Shown here: positions 23,480-35,294 of the stretch, in pieces | Position numbering within the stretch: position 1 is the first letter of the stretch | How the letters are laid out: each line of letters opens with the position of its first letter | Origin: Brachycybe producta | Taxonomy: Eukaryota; Arthropoda; Diplopoda; Playtdesmida; Andrognathidae | Assembly (NCBI GenBank): GCA_036925085.1 | Contig: JAUPFP010000041.1 | Location: 1,456,001-1,520,000, forward strand | Reading direction: 5' to 3' | DNA: 64,000 nt | Notes under the pieces: model-generated | Database searches by the model: none | What the model saw: only the letters and a program-made list of their open reading frames with translations | What the model was told of the DNA's origin: nothing | Made by a program: the position numbers and the translations under genes

Positions 23480-26266
23480 GGTCCACCACGGAAAAGGAGA
23501 AAGGCGACGGGAGTGGCCGACGGTCCCCCTCCCTCAGCCCGCTGCATCCTGGGGATGCAAGGCTGTTGGAGTCGGGATCGGTGGGCTCCCCATCATCTGG
23601 CGAACCGGAAATGGCTGACGCCACCGTGGAATCTGTTGATTCCCCGGCGGCAGAGGCCGTGGAAGGTCCGGAGTCTGCCCAGTCGACTCCGACCGGTGTC
23701 GGAGCCTTCTGGGGCAGATACCTGCAGTCTCCCACCAGGGATACGGCTGCTACCACCGTTCAGTCAGTGGCGGCGGTAGTTTCTCCGGTTGGAGAGCCTG
23801 CAGAAGCGGGTGTTGATGGTGGGAAAGTGGCTACCGGTGTGGTAACCGCTAGTACCCCGGAACCCGGGTCTCCGTCTGTTCGAGACCTCCTAGATTGGTC
23901 TAGGGTGGTCGTCTCCTTGCGAGCGTCCTTCATAGTCATAGACACGGAGATGGAGGTCGAAACCACCGTTGATTCGGTGGCTGACGCCTCCAGGCAGTGT
24001 CGGAGCCATAACGCCTCTTCAGAGGGCTCTTCGGAGTCTGACGGGAGTAGTTCGGCCTCCGAGGGTAAACCGTCTGGGACGGGATCCCCCGGAGTTCTTC
24101 CCGCCGATCCAATGTCTTTGGAGGCCGTGGCTGTGTCCTTGGCCGAAGAACAAGGCCGCTTGGATCGGTTGGATGAAGCTAGACGGGACATGGTCCAGGA
24201 AGGTGGCTTCCTGGTCGGGGACCATCGATTCTTCATCGGGGAGATTCCGACCGTGCAGGTGAGGAAGGACGGCGCGAAGAAGCGCAAGAAGAAGTCCGGA
24301 GCTGCACGGATCACTGCCAGGGCCAAGGCTCTCGCAGAGAGAGAGGCAATGCTTAAAGCTAAGGAGGAGGCGTTGAAGAAGTTCACGCCTGCTGTGGGGC
24401 TTCGAGCAGAGACTCTCGCCCGCCCTGACGGTTGTTCAGGGGCTGCTTGGCCAGAGAAACCGGCTGCTGGATCGGGTCCGCCCGAGGCAGTGGCTGGCCA
24501 CTCCGGCTGGCAGTTGGACAACCCGAAGAAAGACCGGCGAGCGGAGAAGAAGGCTACTCAGCCTCCAATACCCGCCCCCAGTAAAACGGGAAAATCTGTG
24601 AGTGGTGGTGGTGGCAAGGGACAAAAAGGTCCCGTCCTCGCACCCCACCAGTGGCTGAAAGCTCGCGGGGCAAGAAGGCCAGGTCCTCAGGTCGAGGAAA
24701 GGCCTCCGAACCTCGGAAGCCAGAGAGCTTGGAGGACAAGCTCAAACGGCTTCAGGCTCAAGCAGCGAGCTTGCACCGACAAATCGCTCGTGCGGTCGGT
24801 GCAGGTGAGCGGCAAGAGTTTGAGCGCCGGGCTGCGGAGTTCCCTCACCTGCAGGGAATGCCTGCCCGGAGTCCGCTCAAAACAGAGGAAATTCCTGTCG
24901 GTCGTGGCATCCCGCCTATTGCGAGCGCCACGACCATCGCTGGCCAGAAGCGAATCGCCGAGAGGGAGGCGATGCAGGCTTCCAGTGCACCAGCCCATGG
25001 TGCGGAAGCCAAAGCTACTGGTGGCAAGAGTCAGCCGACTTGCACCGAAGGAGAAGTCTTTCCTCCGGGATGGCCGAGGAAGATTTGTTTCCGGACAATC
25101 ATCCTCGACTGTCACTTTGGCTAAGGGCACTTCTACGAAGAAGAGTACGGCTCTGGCCGGAAAACCTTCGAAGAAGTCTGAAAAGGCGAAGGGGGCTAAC
25201 CACCCGCATAAGCCTGATCGGCCCAGTAAGTCGTCGGGGTCAGTTAAGTCTGACACGACGCATGGTCAACCTTCCTCTCACGGGAAGAAAAAGAAAAAGA
25301 AGCACGCCGGCCGGGAGTCAACCGATCCATACCCGTCCCGTTGAGGCGGCGCGGATAAATGGCAGGTCGATGCGCGACGTTTTGGTCGGCATGCCTCCAT
25401 CCTCCCCGAAGGTGGATGCGGTCTCAAGCCTGCGGGTTCGAGCAGTGGGAACCCTGCACCGTGTGATTTTGCCCTCACCTAGGGGCGAAGGAACCTCGGT
25501 TGCAGGAGTCAGTGTTCCCACAAGATGTGACCCCGTGACCCCCAGTGGGGGTACACCCTTCTCTCTGGTCCATGGCGGCGGGGTATTTGATACCCTAGGA
25601 CCTGAAACGTCAACCTCCCCTAGGCCTGAGGCTGAGGGACGGCATATTGGCGCATTGCCCCCGTATTCAGATGCAGAGGTGTATCTGAATAACCAGCTTG
25701 GTCTCTGGCAGGACCAGCCGGGAATGGAGGGTTGCCAATACCACGGCTACTACCGTCTGGATGAGCCACTTCCAGAGCCGTGGGTAACAAGGCTACCGCC
25801 GTACAACATGCGCCATGTGGTGGCGTTTGGTTGTGGAGATTTTCTGGTGGTCATGGTCGTAAACCCGGTCCAGCAAACATTTGCTATTTTGGATGTGGTG
25901 GGGCTAGATGCCGGGATAGTTCGTCTAGCCCGGCGTGCAGCCCCATTCATCCGTTTGCTGGGATGCGACTTAGGAGGTATGGCTGGACAGTTCATTACTG
26001 AGCCTCTACCAGGGTGCGAGACCGAGCCCGCGGTTGTCTTGGTGAACCTCCTAACAAGTCGGACGCTTCACACGCGTCCGCAACTCCAGAATATTCCTTT
26101 CGAAGAATTCCGTGCCCTGGAGGAAAGCCGTCTTAGGGGGACAGTCTTCGATACTGGTTTTGGGTTCCGTAACACCCAGATGTGCCTATGGTGGGCACGT
26201 CGGTGGGCTGCGGAGTGGATGGGCTCCACTTTCGCGACACCGCCAGAAAAGCTGTCCGGTACCTAA
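23480..26266 (+). pseudogene. Extra 3' ORF of family 1, unknown function
   Basis: An accessory protein of some 900 residues between integrase and the 3' LTR, read in three frames with shifts near 24650, 25070 and 25350. It starts with a Ser/Pro/Gly-rich low-complexity part, then a basic coil (KKRKKKSGAARITARAKALA). A further coil (LEDKLKRLQAQAASLHRQI) and a Lys/Ser-rich stretch follow. The folded C-terminal part (about 25660-26260) contains YLNNQLGLWQ, RLPPYNMRHVV, FLVVMVVNPVQQTFAILDVVG and CLWWARRWAAEW. That part resembles the C-terminus of the ORF at 48343-50520. It is not a membrane Env protein: I see no signal peptide or membrane anchor. Function not known. Confidence 0.7.
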
Positions 26267-26343
26267 GAAGGTCAGGTTCGGGGAGCAATCCTGGCTGGCT
26301 TGACTGACCTGTTCCCGAGACGAAACAGGGAAGTTGAGAGGAT

Positions 26344-27098
26344 TGTGGCAACCTGGTCTGCTCAAATTTTAATTTTGATTGAGCAGACGAATTTCCCTAT
26401 GGTGGTCTACCTGACAGCTACAGTAGGCTGTTGGGACGGACGCCATTTTGGTGCCAGTAGACCTCTCACCATGAAGTCTATGGGTGAGAGGTCAGATGTG
26501 ACCTCTGTCCCCTCCAGGTGGAGTTGCCTGGAGGTTTCCTGTGGCCTAGTCAGCCACAGGATCTGGGCAGTTGGTTGTAGGCTTCAAGTAGGACTAGACC
26601 TGTGGGTAGAGGTCAGGTAGACCTCCACTGTCCAGCCTCTGGATCATCTTTTGTGCCTTGGCCTTTAGGCCTTTGTTTGCTACCTATTTATGGGGGCTTG
26701 GCTGGTAGTGGATTACCAGCCAAGTTGTGTAAATATTTACTGCCATCGTATTTTATCATCTTTCTCATCGTAAATGAATTAAAACACTTATTCATCTTAC
26801 TTTGTGTCCGTGTCTTTATTTGGGGAGTACCGCGGAGGGTGGGTTTTCCGGTTGGGGTCAACATCACCATCTTCACCGTCTTGTTTCGGCCGGTACTCGT
26901 GTCGGCTCGAAGTATAACTGGTGTTCTTCCGCGATATTCTCGGCGTGGTCTTTCGTCGTGTCCGTCGTGGGTGGCTCCAGGAGCCGACACATCCGAAGGG
27001 AACACCGTGGGAGAGGCGGCTACAGTAAGGAGCCGGTTGACGGTAAGTTTTTGCAGTTAATTTACCGGGTTATTGTAACGGTCCGGCGGGACGTTACA
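26344..27098 (+). repeat. Outer 3' LTR
   Basis: 755 bp with TGT..ACA termini. At most positions where LTR A and LTR B differ it agrees with A, for example GGCTTCAAGTAGGACTAGAC and AGTGGATTACCAG. It lacks about 18 bp near 27025 that the other two have. It is preceded by purine-rich GGGAAGTTGAGAGGAT (26328-26343), the likely polypurine tract, and followed by CTCG. Confidence 0.93.
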
Positions 27099-27420
27099 CT
27101 CGCTTAATTCATTTATTTTCGAAAATAAAACGACTTTCATTTAGTTTACTGTGCATTGAAATTTTTTTTGAAGCTATTTTGATGAACGGCGGAACGGTCC
27201 GAACATCGGTAAGAACAATCGGAAAAATAGTAGGAACAGTCCGAAGGTTTGGTTTAGTAAAATTAAGTTGTTGCAGGGAGTCTAGGAACGGAGACCCCGA
27301 CATTTTTTTTAAGAATTATTAAATCAAACTAGTCCATTGTTCCGAGTGTTTCCTAATTTGTTCAATGGAAGGAACGGTCGGTAAAAATGGACAATAACCA
27401 ACCAATTAGAAGTTGCGTTC
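27099..27420. repeat. Remnant of the hAT-type repeat hit by the LTR element
   Basis: The sequence resumes the MITE body after the target duplication: CTTAATTC, then GAAAATAAAACGACTTTCAT, AGGGAGTCTAGG and the GGAACGGTCGG foldback segment. These match 2660-2720 and 2985-3110. It ends without a clear inverted repeat near 27410. Confidence 0.7.
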
Positions 27421-27522
27421 GTCATAACAAGGGCGGGGCCAAATGAAGTTCTCCACAATTTCTAACTGCCTGTCATTCGCTCAGCATACAACCATATATC
27501 ATTAATAACAAACGAACCTTAC

Positions 27523-27651
27523 CTTGAAAATCGTCTCATCTGATTTCCGACTATCGTTCGTAGTCCTTGGCTTCTTCATCAATAACGAACCTTCTTGTTT
27601 CTCTTCGTCGCCTCCGACAGTCGCGTATCGACGTTTGGATTCGCCGTCCAT
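27523..27651 (-). CDS. Candidate first coding exon, unassigned
   Basis: On the minus strand an ATG at 27651 opens 43 codons (MDGESKRRYATVGGDEE..KSDETIFK) ending exactly at a GTAAGG donor (27522). Composition is charged and low-complexity until the last residues, as in N-termini of nuclear RNA- or DNA-binding proteins. DETIFK just before the junction would suit the start of a KH-type domain, but this is a guess. The next exon would lie left of 27520, where I find only repeat and LTR sequence, so the LTR element may sit in its first intron or the gene may be incomplete. Confidence 0.4.
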
Positions 27652-30600
27652 TTGTTTTTCTCTCTCGGCCTCTCTCCCTTCCTTCCTTGAATCCTTCCCT
27701 CCCTCCCTCTGAAAGAAAGCAAATCGCGCCGTGAATTTATGAAATTGGGAATGATAGCGACAATAATAGTAAATACCGGTAAAACAATATTCGCGCCGAA
27801 AAAAATTAGGTCATGTAATCACGTTTACCTTTTTCAAAATCCAACGATAATATCGTTTCGTTCTTCGTCTCCTTTGTGTGAGAACAGCTCTTCTATTAAT
27901 GTGTCAATCTCCCTCTTTCGAATAAAAGAAGGCACGATAATACACAACTACGGTCATTTTTCGAAGCTACGGCCATAAGAAGACAATAAAAGCGAAAAAG
28001 AAACTAGTATGGCGCATCATTGGAACAATTTTCTATGGAGACATTCGCCATAAACATTACACCCATTTCAAGCGAATCTTATTTCATAATTTACACGTCA
28101 TAGTTGTATCCATGGTTGACAAATAAGAATTACTATTTTGTGCCAAAACTGAATGTAGCCACTAGATGGCGCAACCTGTATTAAGAGCTTCACATACTAA
28201 TGAATAACGATACTATATTACTATATATTTACGGAGCGTACGAGATTCTCACTCGATGTCGGCCCCTTGAAAACATCATGCCATACTGTATGAAATTCAT
28301 TCTTGAATTTCCTTTGCCGTAATCCTCATTAGAAAGATGTCTTCCTTCTAGCTTCAAAAAGCAGACGATGTTTCACTCACCTTTAGCACTTTATGGAGTT
28401 CATTTATCTTTATTCATTTATCTTGCTTTTAATTTGATATCTGGAATTCAATTTTATGCTGGTTACTGAAAATTAGAGCTTTCGAAATCCCGAATTTATA
28501 TAAACCAAGACAAGACATTCACACTTTAATTTTCGGTATCCATTGATCAGTGCCGCAACTAGGAATTTTGCGCACGGAGCCTACATTACTGTGAACGCCC
28601 CTTACCTCCATACAGGCTACTCAAACAAATTTGAGTAGTTAGAATAGTGTGAATAAATGAGAATTTTTAGGCTTGCAAGTGTTATACCTAGTACACACCT
28701 GATAAATTAAATGCATTTAAATGTGTTCTACAGAGCCCTGTGAAGGGCAAACAAACAATATGTCGAATTCAATTTATTCAGTTACTACTTAAATATAATC
28801 AGATAAACTATTGACAAAATAGCGATTTAGTATTTCAATTTAAAATAATAAAAGTCAATTTTTATTTGGTTCCTGTCCTTAACTGGATTCCGTATAATTA
28901 ACGTAAACACATTTAATTTGAATTCCTTTAACTCGTGTGTTTACAAGGTATTACAAGGCTTTAAATGAAAAACTACCATATTCACTTTAGTAGGTGTTAC
29001 TTATAGCACACAGCGTGCAACTTTTTGTAAATTTTGCAAATTGCACGACTGGTTTACTAGTGTGAAGAATTTAAATAATAACATGAAAACTACTAAATTA
29101 ATGTGCAATAAGAAAAATAATGGAAAAAAAAAGTAGAATTTCAAAATTTATAACTTTTTTAATTTTAATTTCTAAACGTTTGGCGCCCCTGTTTGTTGGC
29201 GCCCGGAGATTAACTTTCCCCATCCTCCTCGTTGTTGCGCCACTGCCATTGATCCAGAATTAAAGTTTCAATATCCAAAAGTGACCTGCCATCCATTGCC
29301 ATTGGTGGCACATATATCTGTAATATACACCGGGTTTAGTAAACATCGAGTGACCACAATAACAATAAAAGTTTTCATACTATGCTGTGACACTCTTCCT
29401 AAATTATAGTTGACACAGCGACCACTTATAAGCAATGTTCAGTTGTCGACATCCAGATTTAACCGACTAAATTTGAATACCCAGATAAACGCAGATAATA
29501 AGTAAAACGCTTAATAATGATGCAACCCTAGAAACCAAATTTATTACACGCCCCAGTCCTTAGTAAGGCGCGAAACTGTTAATTCTACCAACCTTGGACG
29601 TGGGATACATCAACTTCCTCAAGAGATCAAAGGTGAATAACTCCATTAGAGAGGAGCACACTTTCTGAATTGACATCTGATGGTAACAAAAGCAAAGTTC
29701 ATCGTATTGTTGCCCAGAGACTCATTCATCCCAATTTCATTTGGTGCTTTTTCAAATTCGTGCATTTAAGAACTACCTAAAAAATGGCAAGAAATGGGAT
29801 CATTTTTATGACATTTACGTTTTATTTTTTTATTTTTTTTAATATAAAGAAATTAAAAATGAAGACAAGCCACAGAATTTAATATATATGATCGTAAAAA
29901 TGCATATATTTATTTGTAAAATAATTTCACTATGTATAAGGATGTCCTTCAAATAATATCATATAAATAAGATGTTGCCATATGTAACATTATATAAAAA
30001 ATGTTGAAATATTCTTGGTAAGAATTAACTAATATAGTAATCGGTGTTATTGGAACATGTTCTCTTTTTTTTCCTTATTTCCCCTATTTTCCTAGTTCAC
30101 AAATTCACATTAAAATTCGCATTTGTTCTAAAACTTCCAATTATACCCCTCTTCCCCCTAAAAAAAGAACTTTTATAATTCAACAAGTTTTTTAATCACC
30201 TTGTCATTTCGTCTCCTTGAGCCTCAACAATAGGGCCACCTGCATAAAATAAAATTTTATGATTTTTTTTTGCAATATTTCTTTTATCATAAAAATATAC
30301 AACGAGGGCCACTCAAAATGTGTCCTCATTATAACGGGCGTATGAAATGATACGTAATGAACAAAAAAACATTTAAAATTACCCTCGCAAAACATTTACG
30401 GTCAAATAATGTCGACATTTTCCCTTTTAGCAATTAAACTCAAGGAATTGAAAAATAAAACAACATTGCGACGAACTTACACTTGATTTTTCCCATTATT
30501 TTCGTTACTGAGATCAAAATAGCGACTGCAATCGTAAAGAACGTCGGACACTTGCAAAAGATATTAAAATGACGAAAGATATTTATACGCTTTGCTGACC

Positions 30601-31029
30601 ACTAGGTTGCGCCACAATCGCACTTATCAATCGATACAGCAGTCGTATCGATATAAATAATGGGACGTCATTATGCAATCGGCGCCAAAAATAAAACTAC
30701 ATTGATGTGGTTATGCGGCTGCGAGTAATTGTCTTTCATTAGTATTTTCAAACTCGCACAAAAAGCTAAATTTTAAAGATAATATGAAAACACCCTTAAG
30801 TGATTGACCTACACTTATGATCTCTAAAACACATTTAAGTTTCTCTTCATTTTACATCTAACAGACAGAATAATCATGGTTCGAGAGCCGTATTAGTAAC
30901 ATGATTTCTGTTTCTTTGTGTACTCCAACAGTTAATATCGTAACTTAATTTATTTGTACCTTTTAAACAGACGACTGCTATACATGTATACTGGGGAAAA
31001 AATACTATACACATTACATTCTTTGACTT
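27652..31029. other. AT-rich intergenic DNA, no gene recognised
   Basis: I see no splice-compatible conserved coding segment on either strand. A partial copy of the dispersed inverted-repeat family lies at 30775-30876. A short GC-richer stretch near 29160-29260 looks like a decayed transposon end. Confidence 0.5.
30775..30876. repeat. Partial copy of a dispersed foldback MITE family
   Basis: It carries one end of the family: AAACACCCTTAAGTGATTGA.., CTCTAAAACACATTTAAG and terminal GACAGAATAA. Fuller copies are at 37.5, 44.7, 60.4 and 62.3 kb. Confidence 0.65.
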
Positions 31030-33866
31030 TTAAGCCGCAAATTTAATCATGAAATCCTTCAAGTCCAATTGAGGCGAAAAATGAAGATTCTAAAATAATC
31101 AAATGATTTTCAATTAGTTTATATTTTACTGAAATATAAGTACAAATCATACACACCTTTTCGTTGGCTAAATGCAAGATTCACTCGAAAGCAATAGGTA
31201 TACTGACATTTTGTGTCATTTCTGACGATATTACTTTAGGCAATCGACGGTAAACGTCGAGAAATGATTGCTCCATTGCATCTGTCAAAGGAGCGTCGTC
31301 ATCTTGAAAAGTGGTATCTCTATTTCCAAAATTTTCCAGATGCCCTCTTTGAGACGCTTCACATTGATACGTTTAGCCATACGTGCCAACGGAATGTCAA
31401 ATTTGGCTACTCGCCACGGCTGTTGGACAAGGTTATCACCGGTGAAAGCTGCCATCATTTGACTCATCGTTCCATCCTGACTTTCGAGCTGAGTATCGAA
31501 CCCAACGTTTGATTCGGGGAATCCTCGAGATGTTGACGGAGACGCACGATTGTCACTTCCGTCGTAACTTGTCTCACGTCTGTCATCTGGAATGCCTGGA
31601 CAAAAGTTTTCAACATCGTTAGCATTTTCGTAGTTGTAGTTTTGTATGTCGGCATCTGTATTTTGTACGCAAGACGGTTTCTGACGGATCTAAACGGAGG
31701 CGAAAACAAAAGATGATTATAATAAAACTTCCCATTAAAAATGCTGTAGATTGTTACACACGGCAGCTTTAGGATTCGTAAACAACTGGTACAATGTCTT
31801 CGTATCGTAGTGGATATCCTCAGGTAGAGTAGTAACTTCAGTATTCCAGAGTTTTATTGTTTCTTTCGTAAACGTCAATCTTGCCTTTGATTTTGCAAAA
31901 AAGCGTTCAATCTCCTCTGAATCTACGTCATAATCCTGTATCACAGCTGTCTTCTTAGCCCTCGGTTTGCGTTCTTTAGGGTCCTTAGCCATTGCGATTC
32001 CTGACGAATAGAGATATCTCATCTTTATAAATTTTTAACGGGAGAAAATCGTCATACGGCCCTAAAAGGTTGCAGTTTCGTTATGAAGACCTTTTGATAG
32101 CGGTTTAATGTTCCAGTGATTCAGTCCAGCCCAAGCCGTTTCGAAGTCTTTAATAAAGTACGAATATTCGCTTGGTTCAGTGGCTAACATCTGAGTTAAA
32201 TCCATGCTGAAAGTAAAAACACACTTAGAAATGAACAAATCAACAATTGATTTTGAAACGATGCTAACTTTGGAACAACTTCTGTTGGATCTCTTTCAGT
32301 TTCATGAATCGAATTAGGATTCGCCACAGTGTGATCTTCGACATTTTCTTCTCCTCCGCCTCCTCCTCCATCGTGAAAATCTTCATCTAAAATGTAAATC
32401 AGAGACTGTAGTTCTAGAATATATTGTTTTCCATCATTCGTAATAAAAAATAGATCTCAGATTACTGCATTCGTAGGCATCGTTTCGATCGGAACTGAGG
32501 TCTTTGTTTGATTCGTTTCTAACGTCCTCTGTAAATTCCCAGTTTGTTCCGAGCTGTGTTTTTTTAAAACAATGCGAATATAAATGTTTGACGTTTCTTT
32601 ACGTTGGTAAAAAAAAAGATGTCATTAATCAGACCGTATCTCCGAGTTTCCATGACCCAAACTCGAAATCAGCAAAAGGACAAATCTTTGTGGTTTTTGA
32701 AGCGATTATTCGAATAATATCGACAAAACTACTGATTTCAACAAAGCTAGCCTCCATTTGGCTTTTCGTCTGTTCTTCGGGCGACGAATGGCTCTTTTCC
32801 ATCGGATCCATCGAGTCTAAGACGAGCTCGCAGCCATCGTTACGACAACAAAGGCTACTCAAAAGAATACCACCACCGGCGCCTCCATCGGCAAACAGTT
32901 CCGTAGTTTTCCGAAACAACGGATCCACCTTCAAATTAAAAAAAGATTAGCTCATTAAGAGATCTTAATTACAATAAAATAAGATGACTGACTTCTAATT
33001 GTAGATCGAATTTGTTTGCATTCAAGGCTTTGACATTCTTTTCGATTGTTTTTCCTCGTTTTGCCTGAAATGAACGTAATTTAGAATGAGAACTCAAATA
33101 CATTAACGTCACTGCATAAAGAAAATCTAGGGGTTTCAAACAAATTCTTTTCTCTGGCAGTTTGAAAAAACGAAATTTTTTTAGCATAGTTTTGAAAACA
33201 ATAAAAAAAAAATCACCCCATTAATGAGTCAAAAGTATTTTAAAACCTCTTTTTTCTTCTTTTTAGCCCTTTCTCGACGGTCGTCACCACCTTCATCATC
33301 ATCGTTATCAACACCCGATTCACCATCGTCGTCACTCCTCATCCGCTTATCTTTCGCTCCTCCAGAAGAACGGCTGAGTCCACAAGCCATTTTCTGCGTT
33401 TCCGCATGAATACAATCCACTCTATAGGCATATATCTTAGTGCTCGCATCGAGTGTGCAACTCGCCACTTGGAAGTTGTTCATCTCCGAATCTTTCTTCT
33501 TGAGCATTTCGGCCATGTAATCAATTAAATGCAGCCCGAAAGCAATCTTCACGGTGATTTTCTGCAAGTGAACTGGTTTCATTATTACATGACAAACACA
33601 TAGAAAAATCGACTCTCTTTTCGTACGTTCTCAGCATTTAGTTTGATGCAGTCTTCGTAATGTTCAGCCAACTGTGCTGAAGTGAGCCCAGATAATAGGT
33701 TGGTCGAGTGAGAGTGCGAAGAATCAACTCCTCCTCCTCCTCCTCCTGAGGTGAAACCTACGGAAACGCGCCTGTCGTGCTGTTGACGTAGTTCCATTAC
33801 TCTGTTCCTTCTCCTCATCAATCTCTCCGCTTCGTCATCGTTCACAGGTAATGGATCGGTCGCCAT
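31030..33866 (-). CDS. NCAPH: Condensin complex subunit 2 (CAP-H / Barren), with two lesions
   Basis: NCAPH is the kleisin that closes the condensin I ring and is needed for chromosome compaction. Minus-strand exons: 33627-33866, 33247-33561, 32993-33064, 32635-32928, 32466-32553, 32269-32386, 32091-32206, 31762-32000, 31157-31689 and 31030-31089. Hallmarks: [93 protein letters not shown], and the C-terminal [14 protein letters not shown] and [10 protein letters not shown]. Joined, it gives about 691 codons (human 741). Two defects appear in exon 9: one base missing in an A-run after GIWKILE (near 31335), and TGA at 31181-31183 where Cys is usual. Exon 1 may extend upstream of the chosen ATG (33866). 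Head-to-head with SFR1. Confidence 0.9.
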
Positions 33867-34565
33867 CGCACTTCCCAAACCCAAAGGGGTTCCAGATCCA
33901 TCGTCAATCACATCTGCAACGGTCGGCGTAGTCGTCAAAGAAATAATGCTTCGCCGATTTCCTTAGAGACATCTTTACTGTAGGTCACTCTTTATTCTTA
34001 CCTATTTAAATCACATAATAAGCAAACAAATCGAATAAACAATGTGTGAATTACGGTCAATTACCTTAGAGACAAGAAGTTAACAATGTCGTTGAATAAT
34101 TTCCCGCCAAAAGCGACAAGACTGACAGCTCTAATTTAGATATGATACAGTAAATTTCATTGGCTGCTGAAGAAAATGAAACGAGTGTCGCTATTGGCTA
34201 ATAATAGCGAAAGCCAGTCAAACTAATCGAATCTAGATACTTGTACTAATATGGCGCATTTATAAGTATAATAGTAATAGTGAAGACGCCATTTTTGGTT
34301 ACCCATCGTGTTTATTTTAAAGCATTCTAATCGACTTCAAACCTTTACATTAAGAGACATGCTCTTGTCTTCTATTTTATTCCCGCTCACGTCACCCACG
34401 TGACCTAATGAAAATTTTATTTTTGTTACTACTATGTCATATTTTACATTCTTTTGGGTGGAATTTGTGGAAATTGCTTCGCATTCTATTCGTACATCCG
34501 TAAAGTCCATAATCGAAGCGGTTGCTTACATTTCAAGTGGCGGGAATTTTAAAACCCTTCACGAC
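33867..34565. promoter_or_regulatory. Shared upstream region of NCAPH and SFR1
   Basis: About 700 bp between divergent start codons; both genes act on chromosomes. It holds ATGGCGC (34252) and GACGCCATTTTTGG (34285), resembling YY1-type elements of bidirectional promoters. Part of the left end may still be NCAPH exon 1, since an in-frame stretch reads to 33963. Confidence 0.5.
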
Positions 34566-35294
34566 ATGAATTCGCAGACTCCGAATTTGACAAAAACACC
34601 ATCGTCTGCGAAGGTTTTTTGTGTTGCCGACTCATCGTCATGGTACTAAAGAATGATTCCTCTCTTTCTGTTTTAGGTTATGAGTTCAAGTTTGAAGGAG
34701 AGACTTCGTAAACTAGGACGATATCATGGAACTCCTCCTTCCACGTCGACTGTTTCGCCGTTATCAGCAACGAATACGATTCCAAAAGAGGAAACACAAA
34801 CGCCAATTCTGGACAGATTGAGACTGACACAAAGGCGGACAAACCTCAGTCTAAAGCTAAAGCGTAAACTTAGTGACGAAGGAGAGGAAGATGACGGAGA
34901 TAAACACGAAATGAACGTCACGAAAGAACGGGGAAAGGAAGAAGGAAATGAAACAAAATGCAAACGGCGTTGTGTCCAAACTGAAAGAATAGGTGGTGAG
35001 ATTATGGGAGAGGCCGATGTTGATCGAGAACTCGCTTACATTCGAGAACAGATCGAAAAACGAAAGGAATTTCTACGTAAACTGAAGTTGGTCAAAGTGT
35101 ATCGCACGAAAAACGATCTGAATGGTCTTGAAGATACGATTGTCCAGTGGAGAGAGGTTTGTGTCGAAGCCTTGAAAGAATTGAGAGACAAATCGACGGT
35201 AGAACCGAAACCAACGTATGGAGGACTTTTGGATCATCTACAAATAGATCATAAGTTGGTTCGATACGACAAAGAGGAAAACTCTTTTGACTAA
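34566..35294 (+). CDS. SFR1: Swi5-dependent recombination repair protein 1 (SFR1/MEI5), intact
   Basis: SFR1 pairs with SWI5 and stimulates RAD51/DMC1 strand exchange. Exon 1 is 34566-34613 (16 codons, MNSQTPNLTKTPSSAK) with donor GTTTTT. Exon 2 is 34677-35294 after TTTTAG. The start of exon 2 has SSSLKERLRKLG, the conserved N-terminal SFR1 motif. A basic/acidic disordered part follows, then the coiled coil DRELAYIREQIEKRKEFLRK. The C-terminal domain has LKLVKVYRTKND, GLEDTIVQWREVC and YGGLLDHLQIDHKLVRYDKE. Length about 221 residues, similar to animal SFR1. No stop or frameshift. AATAAA lies at 35346-35351. Confidence 0.9.

Larger units (their letters stand above)
12273..27098 (+). mobile_element. 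Composite Ty3/gypsy-type LTR retrotransposon (family 1), three LTRs
   Basis: The order is LTR (12273-13040), truncated internal region (13041-14657), LTR (14658-15424), full internal region (15425-26343), LTR (26344-27098). The outermost LTRs are flanked by the same 4 bp, CTCG (12269-12272 and 27099-27102), so the whole array occupies one target site. The pre-insertion sequence (..AATCACTCG|CTTAATT..) survives in the hAT MITE at 2652-2668. The order RT, RNase H, integrase with a D,D35E core places it with Ty3/gypsy. At 14.8 kb it is long because of the duplicated 5' part and an extra 3' ORF. Confidence 0.9.

Noticed and set aside
22828..23480. N-terminal extension of the family 1 3' ORF
   Set aside because: The stretch is an ACCGT/ACGGT repeat array; the open frame probably reflects lack of stops in the repeat rather than coding. 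Left out of the ORF call, though not disproved.
23480..26266. Envelope gene in the position after integrase
   Set aside because: No signal peptide, furin-like site, fusion peptide or membrane anchor; the sequence is disordered, basic and coiled, with a soluble-looking end.
31181..31183. TGA in NCAPH as selenocysteine or a reassigned codon
   Set aside because: Other in-frame TGAs in the region fall at Gly and Arg positions (CTR9), the same exon has a frameshift, and intact genes here use ordinary stops. A mutation or sequence error is simpler.
34724..34963. Ser/Phe-rich minus-strand frame inside SFR1
   Set aside because: Antisense shadow of the charged N-terminal part of SFR1.
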